Shown: one piece after another, positions 26,746 through 34,815 of the stretch | Numbering within the stretch: the first letter of the stretch is position 1 | Layout: the number at the start of each line of letters is the position of its first letter | Source of the DNA: Natrinema salsiterrestre | Lineage (GTDB): Archaea; Halobacteriota; Halobacteria; Halobacteriales; Natrialbaceae | Direction of reading: 5' to 3' | Assembly: GCF_029502005.1 (NCBI RefSeq) | Contig: NZ_JAMQOT010000003.1 | Location: 357,571 to 421,570 of the forward strand | DNA: 64,000 nucleotides | Program-made: the position numbers and the translations under genes | The notes under the pieces: model-generated | The model's database searches: none | What the model was told of the DNA's origin: nothing | What the model saw: the letters and a program-made list of their open reading frames with translations, nothing else

Positions 26746-27216
26746 TCAGTCGACCGATTCGAACCCCCACGCCTCGAGTCGGTCGACGACTTCGTCGACG
26801 TTGTGCATCGCCGCTTCGTAGGCTGCCTCCCGGACGTCGGTCTTCGACACGTCGGTTCCGAGTTCGTCACCCACTGCATCGACGAACTCGTCCTCCGCTT
26901 CGAGCACGAAATCCCGGAGATAGAACTGGACCATTTCGCGGTCCTGTTTGACGGTATCTCGGACGTAGACCCACGGAACGCCGCTATCGGTAGCGCCGTC
27001 CTGTGGCGGCTCCCCGACGATCGCCTCGGCCGACTGCTCTTCACTGTTAGCGGTTTGACCACCGTCGTCGGCAGTCTCCCCTCGAGTCGTTCCGTCCTCG
27101 GTATCAGAGCGAGGCGGCTCAGTATCCGATCCGTCGCCGGACTGAGACGCTTCGTCCGCGTCATCGGCCTCGTCTCGTGCATCCGCGAACGGATCGCTAC
27201 CGGATCCCTTCTTCAT
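26746..27216 (-). CDS. ParA-associated small acidic protein (putative partition partner)
   Basis: A 156-residue protein starting at an ATG that overlaps the parA stop by 4 bp (ATGA at 27213-27216), so the two are translationally coupled. Residues 1-80 are a disordered, highly acidic Ser/Asp/Glu region. Residues 85-156 look helical and contain QDREMVQFYLRDFVLEAEDE and VSKTDVREAAYEAAMHNVD. No ParB-type helix-turn-helix is obvious. By position it should be the adaptor or centromere-binding partner. The frame ends just before the decayed region. Confidence 0.8.
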   Translation of the reverse strand: MKKGSGSDPFADARDEADDADEASQSGDGSDTEPPRSDTEDGTTRGETADDGGQTANSEEQSAEAIVGEPPQDGATDSGVPWVYVRDTVKQDREMVQFYLRDFVLEAEDEFVDAVGDELGTDVSKTDVREAAYEAAMHNVDEVVDRLEAWGFESVD

Positions 27217-28055
27217 TGCTCACTCACCTCCTCGATTTCGGTCGCCAGCCGGTCGATTTTGTCGAGGGTTTCGCTCTCGTGATCGCGTCGTCGGTCGCGG
27301 TGTTCCTCGACGTAGTATCGCGGTGTACACTGCTGATCCCAGCAGCCCTCGAAGAGCGATGATCGCTCGCGGATCGCGACCGGCGCGGGATAGCCCCGAT
27401 CGCGAATTTCGGTCAGATATCTGTCCTGGTCGGACGTCCTACCGATACCGTTCGGAACGGCCGAGAGGACACCGATTTCGGCCTCCAGTCGCTCCTGAAG
27501 CCCGTCGACCAGCTCCTCCAACCCGAGAACGCTTTGCATTCCCTTGCCGGTCGGCTCGACCGGGATCACCAGACTTCGGGTGGCCGAGACGGCGTTGTAG
27601 AGATGCGGGCCCGCCGTCGCCGGCGGATCGACGACGAGGACGTCGTACTCCTGTGGGACGCCGGACTCGAGGAGCACCTGCCGGAGGCGGTCGTACGGGT
27701 CGAAGTCGTCACCCTCGCCGAGATCGTCGGCCATCTGCTGTGCGCGATTGAGGAGGTCTTCGAGGCTCTCGAGCATGTTGTGACTGGGGATGAGGTCGAA
27801 GCCGTACTCCGTTTCGTAAATGAGATCCTCGAGTGACCCTTTCGGTCGATCGATCAGGTGGCGAACGATGTTATCCGCTTGACTGTCGTCACGGGGTGCA
27901 TCGATATCGAGGAGGTAGGTGAGCGACCCGTTCTGTTGGTCCATATCGATCGCGAGAACGTCGAGCCCGTGGTTCGAGTGGGACTCGAGCAACGCCGCGC
28001 CGATCGTCGACTTGCCGACGCCGCCGGCCTCCGAGTACGTCGTGTACGTGAGCAT
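27213..28055 (-). CDS. parA: ParA-type partition ATPase
   Basis: A 280-residue MinD/ParA-family ATPase. The P-loop reads SEAGGVGKSTIGAALL. It lacks the signature Lys of the deviant Walker A (KGGxGKT), here an Ala, while the catalytic Lys and Ser/Thr are kept. Walker A' is LDVLAIDMDQQNGSLTYLL and Walker B is VLVVDPPATAG. Leaderless start at 28055: a TATA element (AATATAATA, 28077-28085) lies 22-30 nt upstream. Partner gene overlaps downstream. The 13-bp iterons upstream make this a typical type Ib-like partition system of a haloarchaeal replicon. Confidence 0.93.
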   Translation of the reverse strand: MLTYTTYSEAGGVGKSTIGAALLESHSNHGLDVLAIDMDQQNGSLTYLLDIDAPRDDSQADNIVRHLIDRPKGSLEDLIYETEYGFDLIPSHNMLESLEDLLNRAQQMADDLGEGDDFDPYDRLRQVLLESGVPQEYDVLVVDPPATAGPHLYNAVSATRSLVIPVEPTGKGMQSVLGLEELVDGLQERLEAEIGVLSAVPNGIGRTSDQDRYLTEIRDRGYPAPVAIRERSSLFEGCWDQQCTPRYYVEEHRDRRRDHESETLDKIDRLATEIEEVSEQ

Positions 28056-28064
28056 GCGTATGGG

Positions 28065-28085
28065 TTAGCCTTCCCGAATATAATA
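28065..28085 (-). promoter_or_regulatory. parA promoter with overlapping iteron operator
   Basis: The minus-strand TATA element at 28077-28085 is the only good promoter near the parA start. One iteron-like unit (TTAGCCTTCCCGA, 28065-28077) lies between it and the start codon, so a protein bound there would block transcription. It is in 13-bp register with the next unit at 28104 (39 bp on). This suggests self-regulation by the partition complex. Confidence 0.6.
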
Positions 28086-28683
28086 CTTCACCACACGTAT
28101 TGGGTAGGAAAATCAGTTAGCCTAACCGAATAGGCTAACCGCCTGCTTCGGTATTCGTGTCGCTGTGGGGGGTAAGCTGCTCGAGCACGGTTCTCACCTC
28201 GCATAGAGAAATAACGAGTCGAATAGGCTTTCTAGTTAGCCTAACTGAATAGTGTTAGTAGAAAACCGAACCTGTAGTTGGGAGACGGATCGGACTGGGA
28301 GGGCACGCGAGCAGTCGACGCGGATAGTTCGCTCACATCTTCGGACTATCTCAGCAGACTATTCGATCAGTTTGGCTGGGAAGTACAATTGGGTAGCTAT
28401 CTCACATGGCCTATTCGAACAGCCTAACTAAACGGCCTGATTAATAGGGCGGGGGCCGCGAGCTTTTGTTCCTCACACAAGTATGTCTACTAGAAGGTCT
28501 AATCGAGTAGACTAGCTACATAGACTAACTAAATGGGCTTCTTAGAATGATGGATCGGTAGTGTTGCGTACGAAATCACGTCAGAGAGCCGTTCGGATAC
28601 CTTCCCTTCGCCGACCAATACAGCGACGATGAACGGCTATTCGAATAGCCTAACCGAACAGCCTAACTACATAGACTAATCAC
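28065..28683. repeat. 13-bp iteron array (candidate centromere) of the partition locus
   Basis: Units of 13 bp with the consensus A-T/C-A-G-N-CTAA-C/T-C/T-N-A occur in clusters: 28065; 28104-28142; 28223-28261; 28341-28366; 28393-28444; 28481-28545; 28632-28683. About 22 units can be counted, some degenerate. The core is CTAAC. Examples are TTAGCCTAACCGA (28117-28129) and ACAGCCTAACTAA (28419-28431). Within a cluster the units are directly abutting, in the same orientation. A 9-bp inverted repeat (GTTAGCCTA/TAGGCTAAC, 28116-28139) also occurs. No open frame interrupts the array. It is probably the parS/centromere, or the origin iterons, of a once-independent replicon. Confidence 0.85.
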
Positions 28684-28861
28684 ACAGCTCGCACGGAACC
28701 ACGGAGTAGTTATGAGACCGATCGCACGCACACGCAGGCCGTCTACCCGAGGCATCATCTGCGTTCGAAAAGACGGAGCATCAGCTGGTAGTCTTACTAT
28801 CCGACCAGTTACGGTTCGTGACGATAGTGGTACAGAGGTAGTCCTCCATCCCAGTCACACC

Positions 28862-29581
28862 TCATTCATGAGCGTGGTCGTGCCGGTGGTCGTTCGCGTC
28901 GTGATGTCCGTGACCGACCGTCGGCGTGTCCAGTACGTCGTCGCACGCGACGTTCGTGTACCCCGAGTGGAAGAGCTCGACCGTCCCATCGTCGGCGTCG
29001 AACGCGTGCCGTTCGATGCAGCCGACGTCCGCTCCGAGCAGGTGGACGCTCACGCTGGGTTCGGCCGACGTCGTCTCCACCGAGTGAATGTCGTTGTTCG
29101 GCGGAATGAGTTCGTAATAATCGCCCCGTTCCATGCGATCCGTCCGAATCCGCTCCAGGTCCGCCTCGCCCTCGTCAGTGGTCCCGTCGTCGACGCGGCG
29201 ATAGAAATCTTCCCGCTGGGTCCCCCCGTAGATTCCGACGAGTCCCCACGCGAGATGATCGTGCACCGGCGTCGACGCGCCCGGGGGCAGGACGAGGGTG
29301 AACAACGACAGTTTGTTTCCCTCCCGGTACAACAGCCACTGCGCGATATCGTCGCCCATATTGCCGCTGTCCTCTTCGTCGTCGGCTGGAAGCCGTTGAT
29401 ACCGCTCGTCGAGCCAGTCATCGTCCGCCAGGAGCGCTTCGAAGGGTTCAGCCAGCGCCTCGAGCAGCGCCGGGATCTCGTCGTGTTCGTTCGCCGTTTC
29501 TTTGACCGTGTCGACGAAGTCGCGTACTCGGTCAGTGTCGTAGACGAACTCCGGTTCGGGATCCGCGTTTGGTGACGCCAT
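28862..29581 (-). CDS. Cysteine-dioxygenase-type cupin with His-rich tail
   Basis: A 239-residue cupin of the cysteine dioxygenase group. The metal motif PVHDHLAWGLVGIYGG has the HxH pair, and NDIHSVE supplies the third His. The enzyme probably oxidises a thiol (cysteine or a mercapto acid) with iron and O2. The C terminus has an unusual cluster (GHGHHDANDHRHDHAHE), possibly metal-storing. The start at 29581 follows a minus-strand TATA-like GATCTTATGCC near 29605-29615. Confidence 0.85.
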   Translation of the reverse strand: MASPNADPEPEFVYDTDRVRDFVDTVKETANEHDEIPALLEALAEPFEALLADDDWLDERYQRLPADDEEDSGNMGDDIAQWLLYREGNKLSLFTLVLPPGASTPVHDHLAWGLVGIYGGTQREDFYRRVDDGTTDEGEADLERIRTDRMERGDYYELIPPNNDIHSVETTSAEPSVSVHLLGADVGCIERHAFDADDGTVELFHSGYTNVACDDVLDTPTVGHGHHDANDHRHDHAHE

Positions 29582-29770
29582 CGTATATGTCTCTTGTGAG
29601 CAATAGGCATAAGATCACCCCTCGCTCGAGCGGCGAAGCGGGTTCGACACTGCCGGACAACATCTCAGAGTGATCGTCGGTATCGGGGTCGAAATCTCGA
29701 GCCGGTGGAGCCTCGAGAGGCGTGCCGGGATTATCGGAGGAAAGAGAGAGCGAATCGATGGGGTAGACGG

Positions 29771-30943
29771 TCAGTATTCGAGACCGAACGCCCAGTTGAC
29801 GGCCAGTAAGACGGCAACGAACGACAGCAGGAGCATCAACATGCCGAAGGACGTGGCCCAGCCGTAGGTGTCGGCGAAGAATCCGACCGCGACCGAACCC
29901 AGCGACGCGACCGAGAGATACGTCGTCCGAACGAGCCCGAAGCCGGCACCTCGCTCCTGGTCGGTCATGTTGTCCATGAAGCGAGGCTCCACGGCGACTG
30001 CCCAGCTCAGTCCGTTGGCGATCAGTACGACGCCGCCGACGATACCGACGACCCCGGGAACGGCAACGAACAGGGCGAGCCCGGCGACGCTGGCGACCAT
30101 GCAGCCGAAGGTCGTCACGTCGCGGCCGAACCGATCCGACATCGCGCCGATACCGGGTTTGACGATCGACTGCACGACGAAGTATGCGGAGAAGACGACG
30201 CCGGCAGTCGTCGGCGATTGGCCGCGGTGTTCGACGAGAAACGTCGGCAGGAACGAGGCCGTTCCCTGCCAGACGAACGCACCGACCGACGCGATGACGA
30301 CGGTGAACGCGATCTCGGGCTTCCCGAGAATCGCCGTGACCTCACCGAGTTCCAACCGCTCCCGGAGGGGCTGATCCGGACGGTGTGGCTCGATCGGGCG
30401 GACGCGCCAGAGGAACAACAGAAAGATCGGCGCAGCGATCACCGCGCCGAACGCGACGGCGGGACGCCAGCCGTACCGGACGCTGATCCACGCGACGGCG
30501 ACCGGTGCGATCAATCCCGCGGCGGACGAGCCGATCGTGTGAACGCCGATGGCGAACCCGAGATTCTCGTAGGTCCGATCGAGAAGCGTCGTCGCCGCGC
30601 TGTAATGCAGTCCGGCGACACCGCCGAGAACGATCAGGGCGAGTACGAACAGCGCGTAGAACGGCGACACTGCGAGGAGGAGACTCATCACTGTCGTCCC
30701 GCCGACGGAAATCAGAACGATCGATCGCTCACCGAACCGATCCGCGAGGATTCCGCTCGGAAACTGCATCAGCGCGTAGGCCATCCACATCCCCGTGAGC
30801 GCGATCCCGATGACGGTGTTCCCGATCCGGAAGTCGTCGGTGATGGCGGGGACGACCGGACTGACGGCGAGCCGGGCGACCATCGTCGCGAAGAACGCGA
30901 ACGTACAGAGCGTGAGGACCGTGTGCCTGTACTCCCATCTCAT
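29771..30943 (-). CDS. MFS transporter
   Basis: A 390-residue major facilitator superfamily permease with about 12 hydrophobic helices. The first loop has the family motif GILADRFGERS between helices 2 and 3, repeated in the second half as GAMSDRFGRDV. The N terminus is short (MRWEYRHTVLTLCTFAFFATMVARL). It may carry carboxylic acids, as do many MFS proteins in such catabolic regions; the substrate cannot be seen in the sequence. It is followed by the acyl-CoA dehydrogenase gene 137 bp before its start. Confidence 0.93.
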   Translation of the reverse strand: MRWEYRHTVLTLCTFAFFATMVARLAVSPVVPAITDDFRIGNTVIGIALTGMWMAYALMQFPSGILADRFGERSIVLISVGGTTVMSLLLAVSPFYALFVLALIVLGGVAGLHYSAATTLLDRTYENLGFAIGVHTIGSSAAGLIAPVAVAWISVRYGWRPAVAFGAVIAAPIFLLFLWRVRPIEPHRPDQPLRERLELGEVTAILGKPEIAFTVVIASVGAFVWQGTASFLPTFLVEHRGQSPTTAGVVFSAYFVVQSIVKPGIGAMSDRFGRDVTTFGCMVASVAGLALFVAVPGVVGIVGGVVLIANGLSWAVAVEPRFMDNMTDQERGAGFGLVRTTYLSVASLGSVAVGFFADTYGWATSFGMLMLLLSFVAVLLAVNWAFGLEY

Positions 30944-31080
30944 CGTGCCTCTCGCATCGACCTGGACATGGGTGTATCCTCTCGATTGGGTACAATGAGT
31001 GTGAATTTTCCGGCAAACTGACCCTCCTTTCGACAGCGAAAGCGACCGCGGTGAGAGCGATTCCGCGGCGAAACCGATGA

Positions 31081-32250
31081 TCAGTACGACTTCGGCAGCC
31101 CGAGGACGTGCTCGGCGATGTAGTTCTTCACCATCTCGTTGGAGATCGGCGCGATGACGTTGATCATGGTCTCCCGCCAGTAGCGCTCGACGTCGTACTC
31201 GCTCGCGTATCCCATCCCCCCGTGAGCACGGACCGCGCGCTCACACGCCTCGAGCGCGTCTTCGCTCGCGCGGAGCTTGACCGCGTTCGCCTCGGCACCG
31301 CAGTCGCGGTCGGCGTCGTACAGCCACGCCGCTTTGCGGACCATCAGTTCGTCCTGCTCGAGTTTCGCCCACGAATCCGCGAGCGGATGTTGGACGGCCT
31401 GATAGGAGCCGATCGGGTTGCCGAAGACGACCCGGTCGTCGGCGTAGGCGGCCGCTTTCTCGATCGCCGCCTGTCCCACGCCGACGGCGTTCGAAGCGAG
31501 CGCGATCCGCTCGGTGTTCGCGAACCGGAGGAGATAGCGGAACCCCTCGCCTTCCTCGCCGATTCGATCCTCCGCGGGGATGCGGAAGTCGTCGAACCAC
31601 ACCTCGTTCGAGTCGGATGCTCCCCGCCCCGCTTTCGGGATCTCAGCGACGTCGACGCCGTCCGCGTCGCGGTCGAAGTCAGTAAAGAAGAGCGTGAGGC
31701 CGCCGAACCGGTCGCTTTCCGCTCGGGGCTCGGTTCGAACGAGCAGCATGATCACGTCCGCCTCCTGCGCTTTCGACGTCCAGATTTTCTGCCCGTTGAC
31801 GGCGTACTCGTCGCCCTCACGCCGGGCGGTCGTCTCGATTCGGGAGGTGTCCGTCCCCGCGTTGGGTTCGGTCACGCCCGTACAGACCTGTACCGACCCC
31901 TCGGCGATCTTCGGGAGGTACCGTTCCTTGTGGTCGTCGTCCGCGAACGCCACGAGCGGTTCCGTACTGAACGTGTGGTGGGCGGTGATCGAGGTGCCCG
32001 CCATCCCCGCCCCCGAGCGCGCGATCTCCTGCTGGACCAGCGACGCCTCCTGCACGCCGTATCCCTGGCCGCCGTACTCCTCGGGGATCGTGATACCACA
32101 CCAGCCGTCGGCCGCGAAGGCCTCGAAGAACTCGTCGGGATACTCGTGGTTCAGGTCGCATTCGCGCCAGTACTCGTCGCCGAACTCGTCACAGAGTTCC
32201 CGTACCTGTGACCGGATCAGCCGCTGTTCGTCCGACAGCTCGAAATCCAT
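31081..32250 (-). CDS. Acyl-CoA dehydrogenase family protein
   Basis: A 389-residue FAD enzyme of the acyl-CoA dehydrogenase fold. Conserved features are EQRLIRSQVRELCDEF, CTGVTEPNAGTDTS (FAD/substrate loop), GQKIWTS and VGQAAIEKAAAYA. The C-terminal AVRAHGGMGYASEYDVER is the CoA-binding helix, but the usual catalytic YEGT is replaced by IAPISNEM, so the Glu base must come from elsewhere, if the enzyme is active. A TATA-like CGTTTAGCTG at 32273-32282 (minus strand) supports the start. Confidence 0.92.
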   Translation of the reverse strand: MDFELSDEQRLIRSQVRELCDEFGDEYWRECDLNHEYPDEFFEAFAADGWCGITIPEEYGGQGYGVQEASLVQQEIARSGAGMAGTSITAHHTFSTEPLVAFADDDHKERYLPKIAEGSVQVCTGVTEPNAGTDTSRIETTARREGDEYAVNGQKIWTSKAQEADVIMLLVRTEPRAESDRFGGLTLFFTDFDRDADGVDVAEIPKAGRGASDSNEVWFDDFRIPAEDRIGEEGEGFRYLLRFANTERIALASNAVGVGQAAIEKAAAYADDRVVFGNPIGSYQAVQHPLADSWAKLEQDELMVRKAAWLYDADRDCGAEANAVKLRASEDALEACERAVRAHGGMGYASEYDVERYWRETMINVIAPISNEMVKNYIAEHVLGLPKSY

Positions 32251-32406
32251 GCCTGTTAGTATCCACCATACCAGCTAAACGTTTCCCCCGTTACCGGGTC
32301 CGATCGGCTCGCTGGCTCGAGCGGGACTGCTCCGGCTGATCGGGTCGCAGTTATCCGATATCGGCTGATCGATCCACCAGCGGCCGAAATCGATCGTCCG
32401 GTCGGA

Positions 32407-33336
32407 TCAAACGACCTGGTTCGACAGCGCCTCCCCGCGCTCGAGGCGGCCGACGTTGTCGCGGACGATGTCGCCCACGTCGCGGTAGTAGTCGCGGGTG
32501 TAGGCGGCCGCGTGCGGCGTGACGATCACGTCGTCCATGGTCCACAGCGGGGAGTCCTCTGGCAGCGGCTCGGTCTCGAAGACGTCGAGCGCGGCGCCGG
32601 CGATGTCGCCGGCCGCCAGGGCCTCGACGAGTGCCGGTTCGTCGACGACCGCACCGCGCGCGACGTTGACGAAGTAGGCGTCGTCGCGCATCGCCTCGAA
32701 CGCCGCCGCGTCGAACAGGCCCCGCGTCGCGTCGGTCAGCGGAACGGTGACGATCACGAACTCCGCGTCGGCGATCGCCTCGTGAAGGTCGTCGACGGCG
32801 TACATGCGATCGAATTCGGGGAGGGTGTCGTCGGAGCGCCGGACGCCGACCGGCTCGACGCCGAGCGCGCCCACGATGTCGGCGACGCCGCGACCGAGCG
32901 TTCCGGTACCGACGATACAGGCCGTGGTGCCGGGCAGCGTGAACGCTTCGTCCCACTCCGGGCGCTCCCAGCGCCGCTCCGTCGCGCTGGCGATCTGGTC
33001 GTGGAGCCGGCGGGCGAACGCCAGCAGGTAGCCCGCGACGGTCTCGCCGACCGTGCGTCCGTGAATGCCCGTGCTGTTGGTGAGGGCGACGCCCTCCTCG
33101 GCGAGGGCCTCGAGCGGGAACCGATCGATGCCCGCCTGCGTCGAGTGGATCCACTCGACGTCGAGTACGGATTCGAAGTAGTTGCGCGTGACGATCGCGT
33201 CACAGTCCGCGATTCCCGCTTCGTCGACGACCGAGACGTCGACGGGGAGATCGGAGAGATACCCGACGAGTTCTGCCGGCGGAAAGATCGCGTCGACGGA
33301 TCGGTGAACGCCCAGTCGCTCGAGTTCGAATGTCAT
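32407..33336 (-). CDS. D-2-hydroxyacid dehydrogenase (NAD-dependent)
   Basis: A 309-residue 2-hydroxyacid dehydrogenase. It has the NAD fold GTGTLGRGVADIVGALG, the catalytic Arg in NVARGAVVDEPALVE, the Glu in DVFETEPLP and the His in VIVTPHAAAYT. Such enzymes interconvert 2-keto acids and D-2-hydroxy acids. The start at 33336 (MTFELERLG) is the best family-like choice; in-frame ATGs exist at 33348 and 33366. It is divergent from the MFS gene at 33562. Confidence 0.92.
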   Translation of the reverse strand: MTFELERLGVHRSVDAIFPPAELVGYLSDLPVDVSVVDEAGIADCDAIVTRNYFESVLDVEWIHSTQAGIDRFPLEALAEEGVALTNSTGIHGRTVGETVAGYLLAFARRLHDQIASATERRWERPEWDEAFTLPGTTACIVGTGTLGRGVADIVGALGVEPVGVRRSDDTLPEFDRMYAVDDLHEAIADAEFVIVTVPLTDATRGLFDAAAFEAMRDDAYFVNVARGAVVDEPALVEALAAGDIAGAALDVFETEPLPEDSPLWTMDDVIVTPHAAAYTRDYYRDVGDIVRDNVGRLERGEALSNQVV

Positions 33337-33561
33337 CACGTACCACATGGGCGGCGGTCGCATCAACCTTCGGACGGGGGAGTCCGAAGCGGAGGGGACG
33401 GCCGGTCACACGGCGCGATCGCGGGCCCGGGTGATGGACCGGCGACCGGCCGCGTGGCGGACCGAGCGACTGTCTTCGCGGCTCACCGCGCGGTCGACCG
33501 ATCGACGCCTCGTATCGACGGAACAGAATCCTTATCATCGCTACCGCGGTATCGATTTCTC

Positions 33562-34782
33562 GTGGAGACGACTCCCTCGGAGCGGCTTTCCGCGGCCAAG
33601 AGCGGCGCGGTCGATCTCTGGAGCGGGGGACGAGGCAAAGTGCTCACTGCGGTCGCCGGCGGCTGGTTCCTCTCGATCGGCGTCCGGATGATCTACCCGG
33701 TGATGCTTCCGTACTTGCGTTCCGCCTACGGTATCGATCTGACGACTGCCGGCCTCCTGTTGACGACGCTTTTCCTCGCGTACGCGCTGGGCCAATTTCC
33801 GGGCGGGATCCTCGCCGATCGCTTCGGAGAGCGGGTCACGCTTTCGGCGAGCGCGGTTATCTCCGCGATCACGCTGACGCTCGTCGTCACCGCTCGCTCT
33901 TCGACCGTCCTCTTCGCCGCGACGGCGCTGTTCGGGTTCGGCACCGCGCTGTACGCGGTCGGCCGATATACTGTTCTCCCGCGGCTCTACTCCGACCGGC
34001 TCGGTGCTGCCAACGGCGTGACGGCCGCGTCACAGGACGCCGGCCAGTCGGTCCTCCCGCCGATCGCCAGCGTGATCGCGGCGATCACCCTCTGGCAGTA
34101 CGGGTTCGGCTTCGCGGTACCGCTGTTCCTCCTCTCCGCCGTCGCCCTCTGGATGATCGTCCCGACGCGCCCTCCGGACTCGTCCGACGAAGACGAGGGA
34201 TTCGGCGTCGATACGCTCCGAACGCTCGGCACGGAGTTCCGCAAGCCGTCCGTCGTGTACGCGACGGCAGTGCTCGTCCTCGGCCTCCTCGTCTGGCAGG
34301 CGTTTACGAGCTTCTACCCGACGTATCTCGTCGACGAAAAGGAGCTCTCGACGACCGTCGCGAGCCTCCTGTTCGGCGCGTTCTTCGCGCTCGGAATACT
34401 CATCAAACCGCTCGCCGGCGCGGCGTACGATCGGTTCGGCATCCGACGTTCCCTGACGATCGTCGCGACCGGCCCGACCATCGGCCTCGTCGCGCTTCCC
34501 TTCGCCAGCAGTCTCTGGAGCCTCGTCGTCGTAACGGCGCTCGTGAGCACGCTGCTCGGGTTCGCGACGGTCGTCGAGCCGTCGTTACTTCGCTCCCTGC
34601 CCGAAGACGTCCGCGGAACCGGATTCGGCGTGCTGCGATCCGTCGCGTTTACGATCGGCGCGACGAGCCCGGCGCTGTTCGGTGCTGCTGCAGATTTCGG
34701 CTACTTCGACGAGGTGTTCGTGCTCCTGGCCCTCCTGGCGAGCGGCATGATCGTTCTGGCGTTCCGGATCCCCGAGCGCTGA
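33562..34782 (+). CDS. MFS transporter
   Basis: A 406-residue MFS permease with about 12 helices and the motif GILADRFGERVTL in the first half. The frame is open back to 32512, where it overlaps the divergent dehydrogenase gene antisense, so the true start is the GTG at 33562 (VETTPSERLSAAK), just before the first helix. It probably imports an organic acid used by the surrounding enzymes, by analogy with neighbours only. Confidence 0.93.
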   Translation: METTPSERLSAAKSGAVDLWSGGRGKVLTAVAGGWFLSIGVRMIYPVMLPYLRSAYGIDLTTAGLLLTTLFLAYALGQFPGGILADRFGERVTLSASAVISAITLTLVVTARSSTVLFAATALFGFGTALYAVGRYTVLPRLYSDRLGAANGVTAASQDAGQSVLPPIASVIAAITLWQYGFGFAVPLFLLSAVALWMIVPTRPPDSSDEDEGFGVDTLRTLGTEFRKPSVVYATAVLVLGLLVWQAFTSFYPTYLVDEKELSTTVASLLFGAFFALGILIKPLAGAAYDRFGIRRSLTIVATGPTIGLVALPFASSLWSLVVVTALVSTLLGFATVVEPSLLRSLPEDVRGTGFGVLRSVAFTIGATSPALFGAAADFGYFDEVFVLLALLASGMIVLAFRIPER

Positions 34783-34815
34783 GTCCCGAGCCCTGAAACG
34801 CCGCCCGTCAGCGGC

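Noticed and set aside
28065-28683. The repeat array as a CRISPR
   Set aside because: The units are 13 bp and abut without unique ~35-bp spacers, and no cas gene is present. It is an iteron array.
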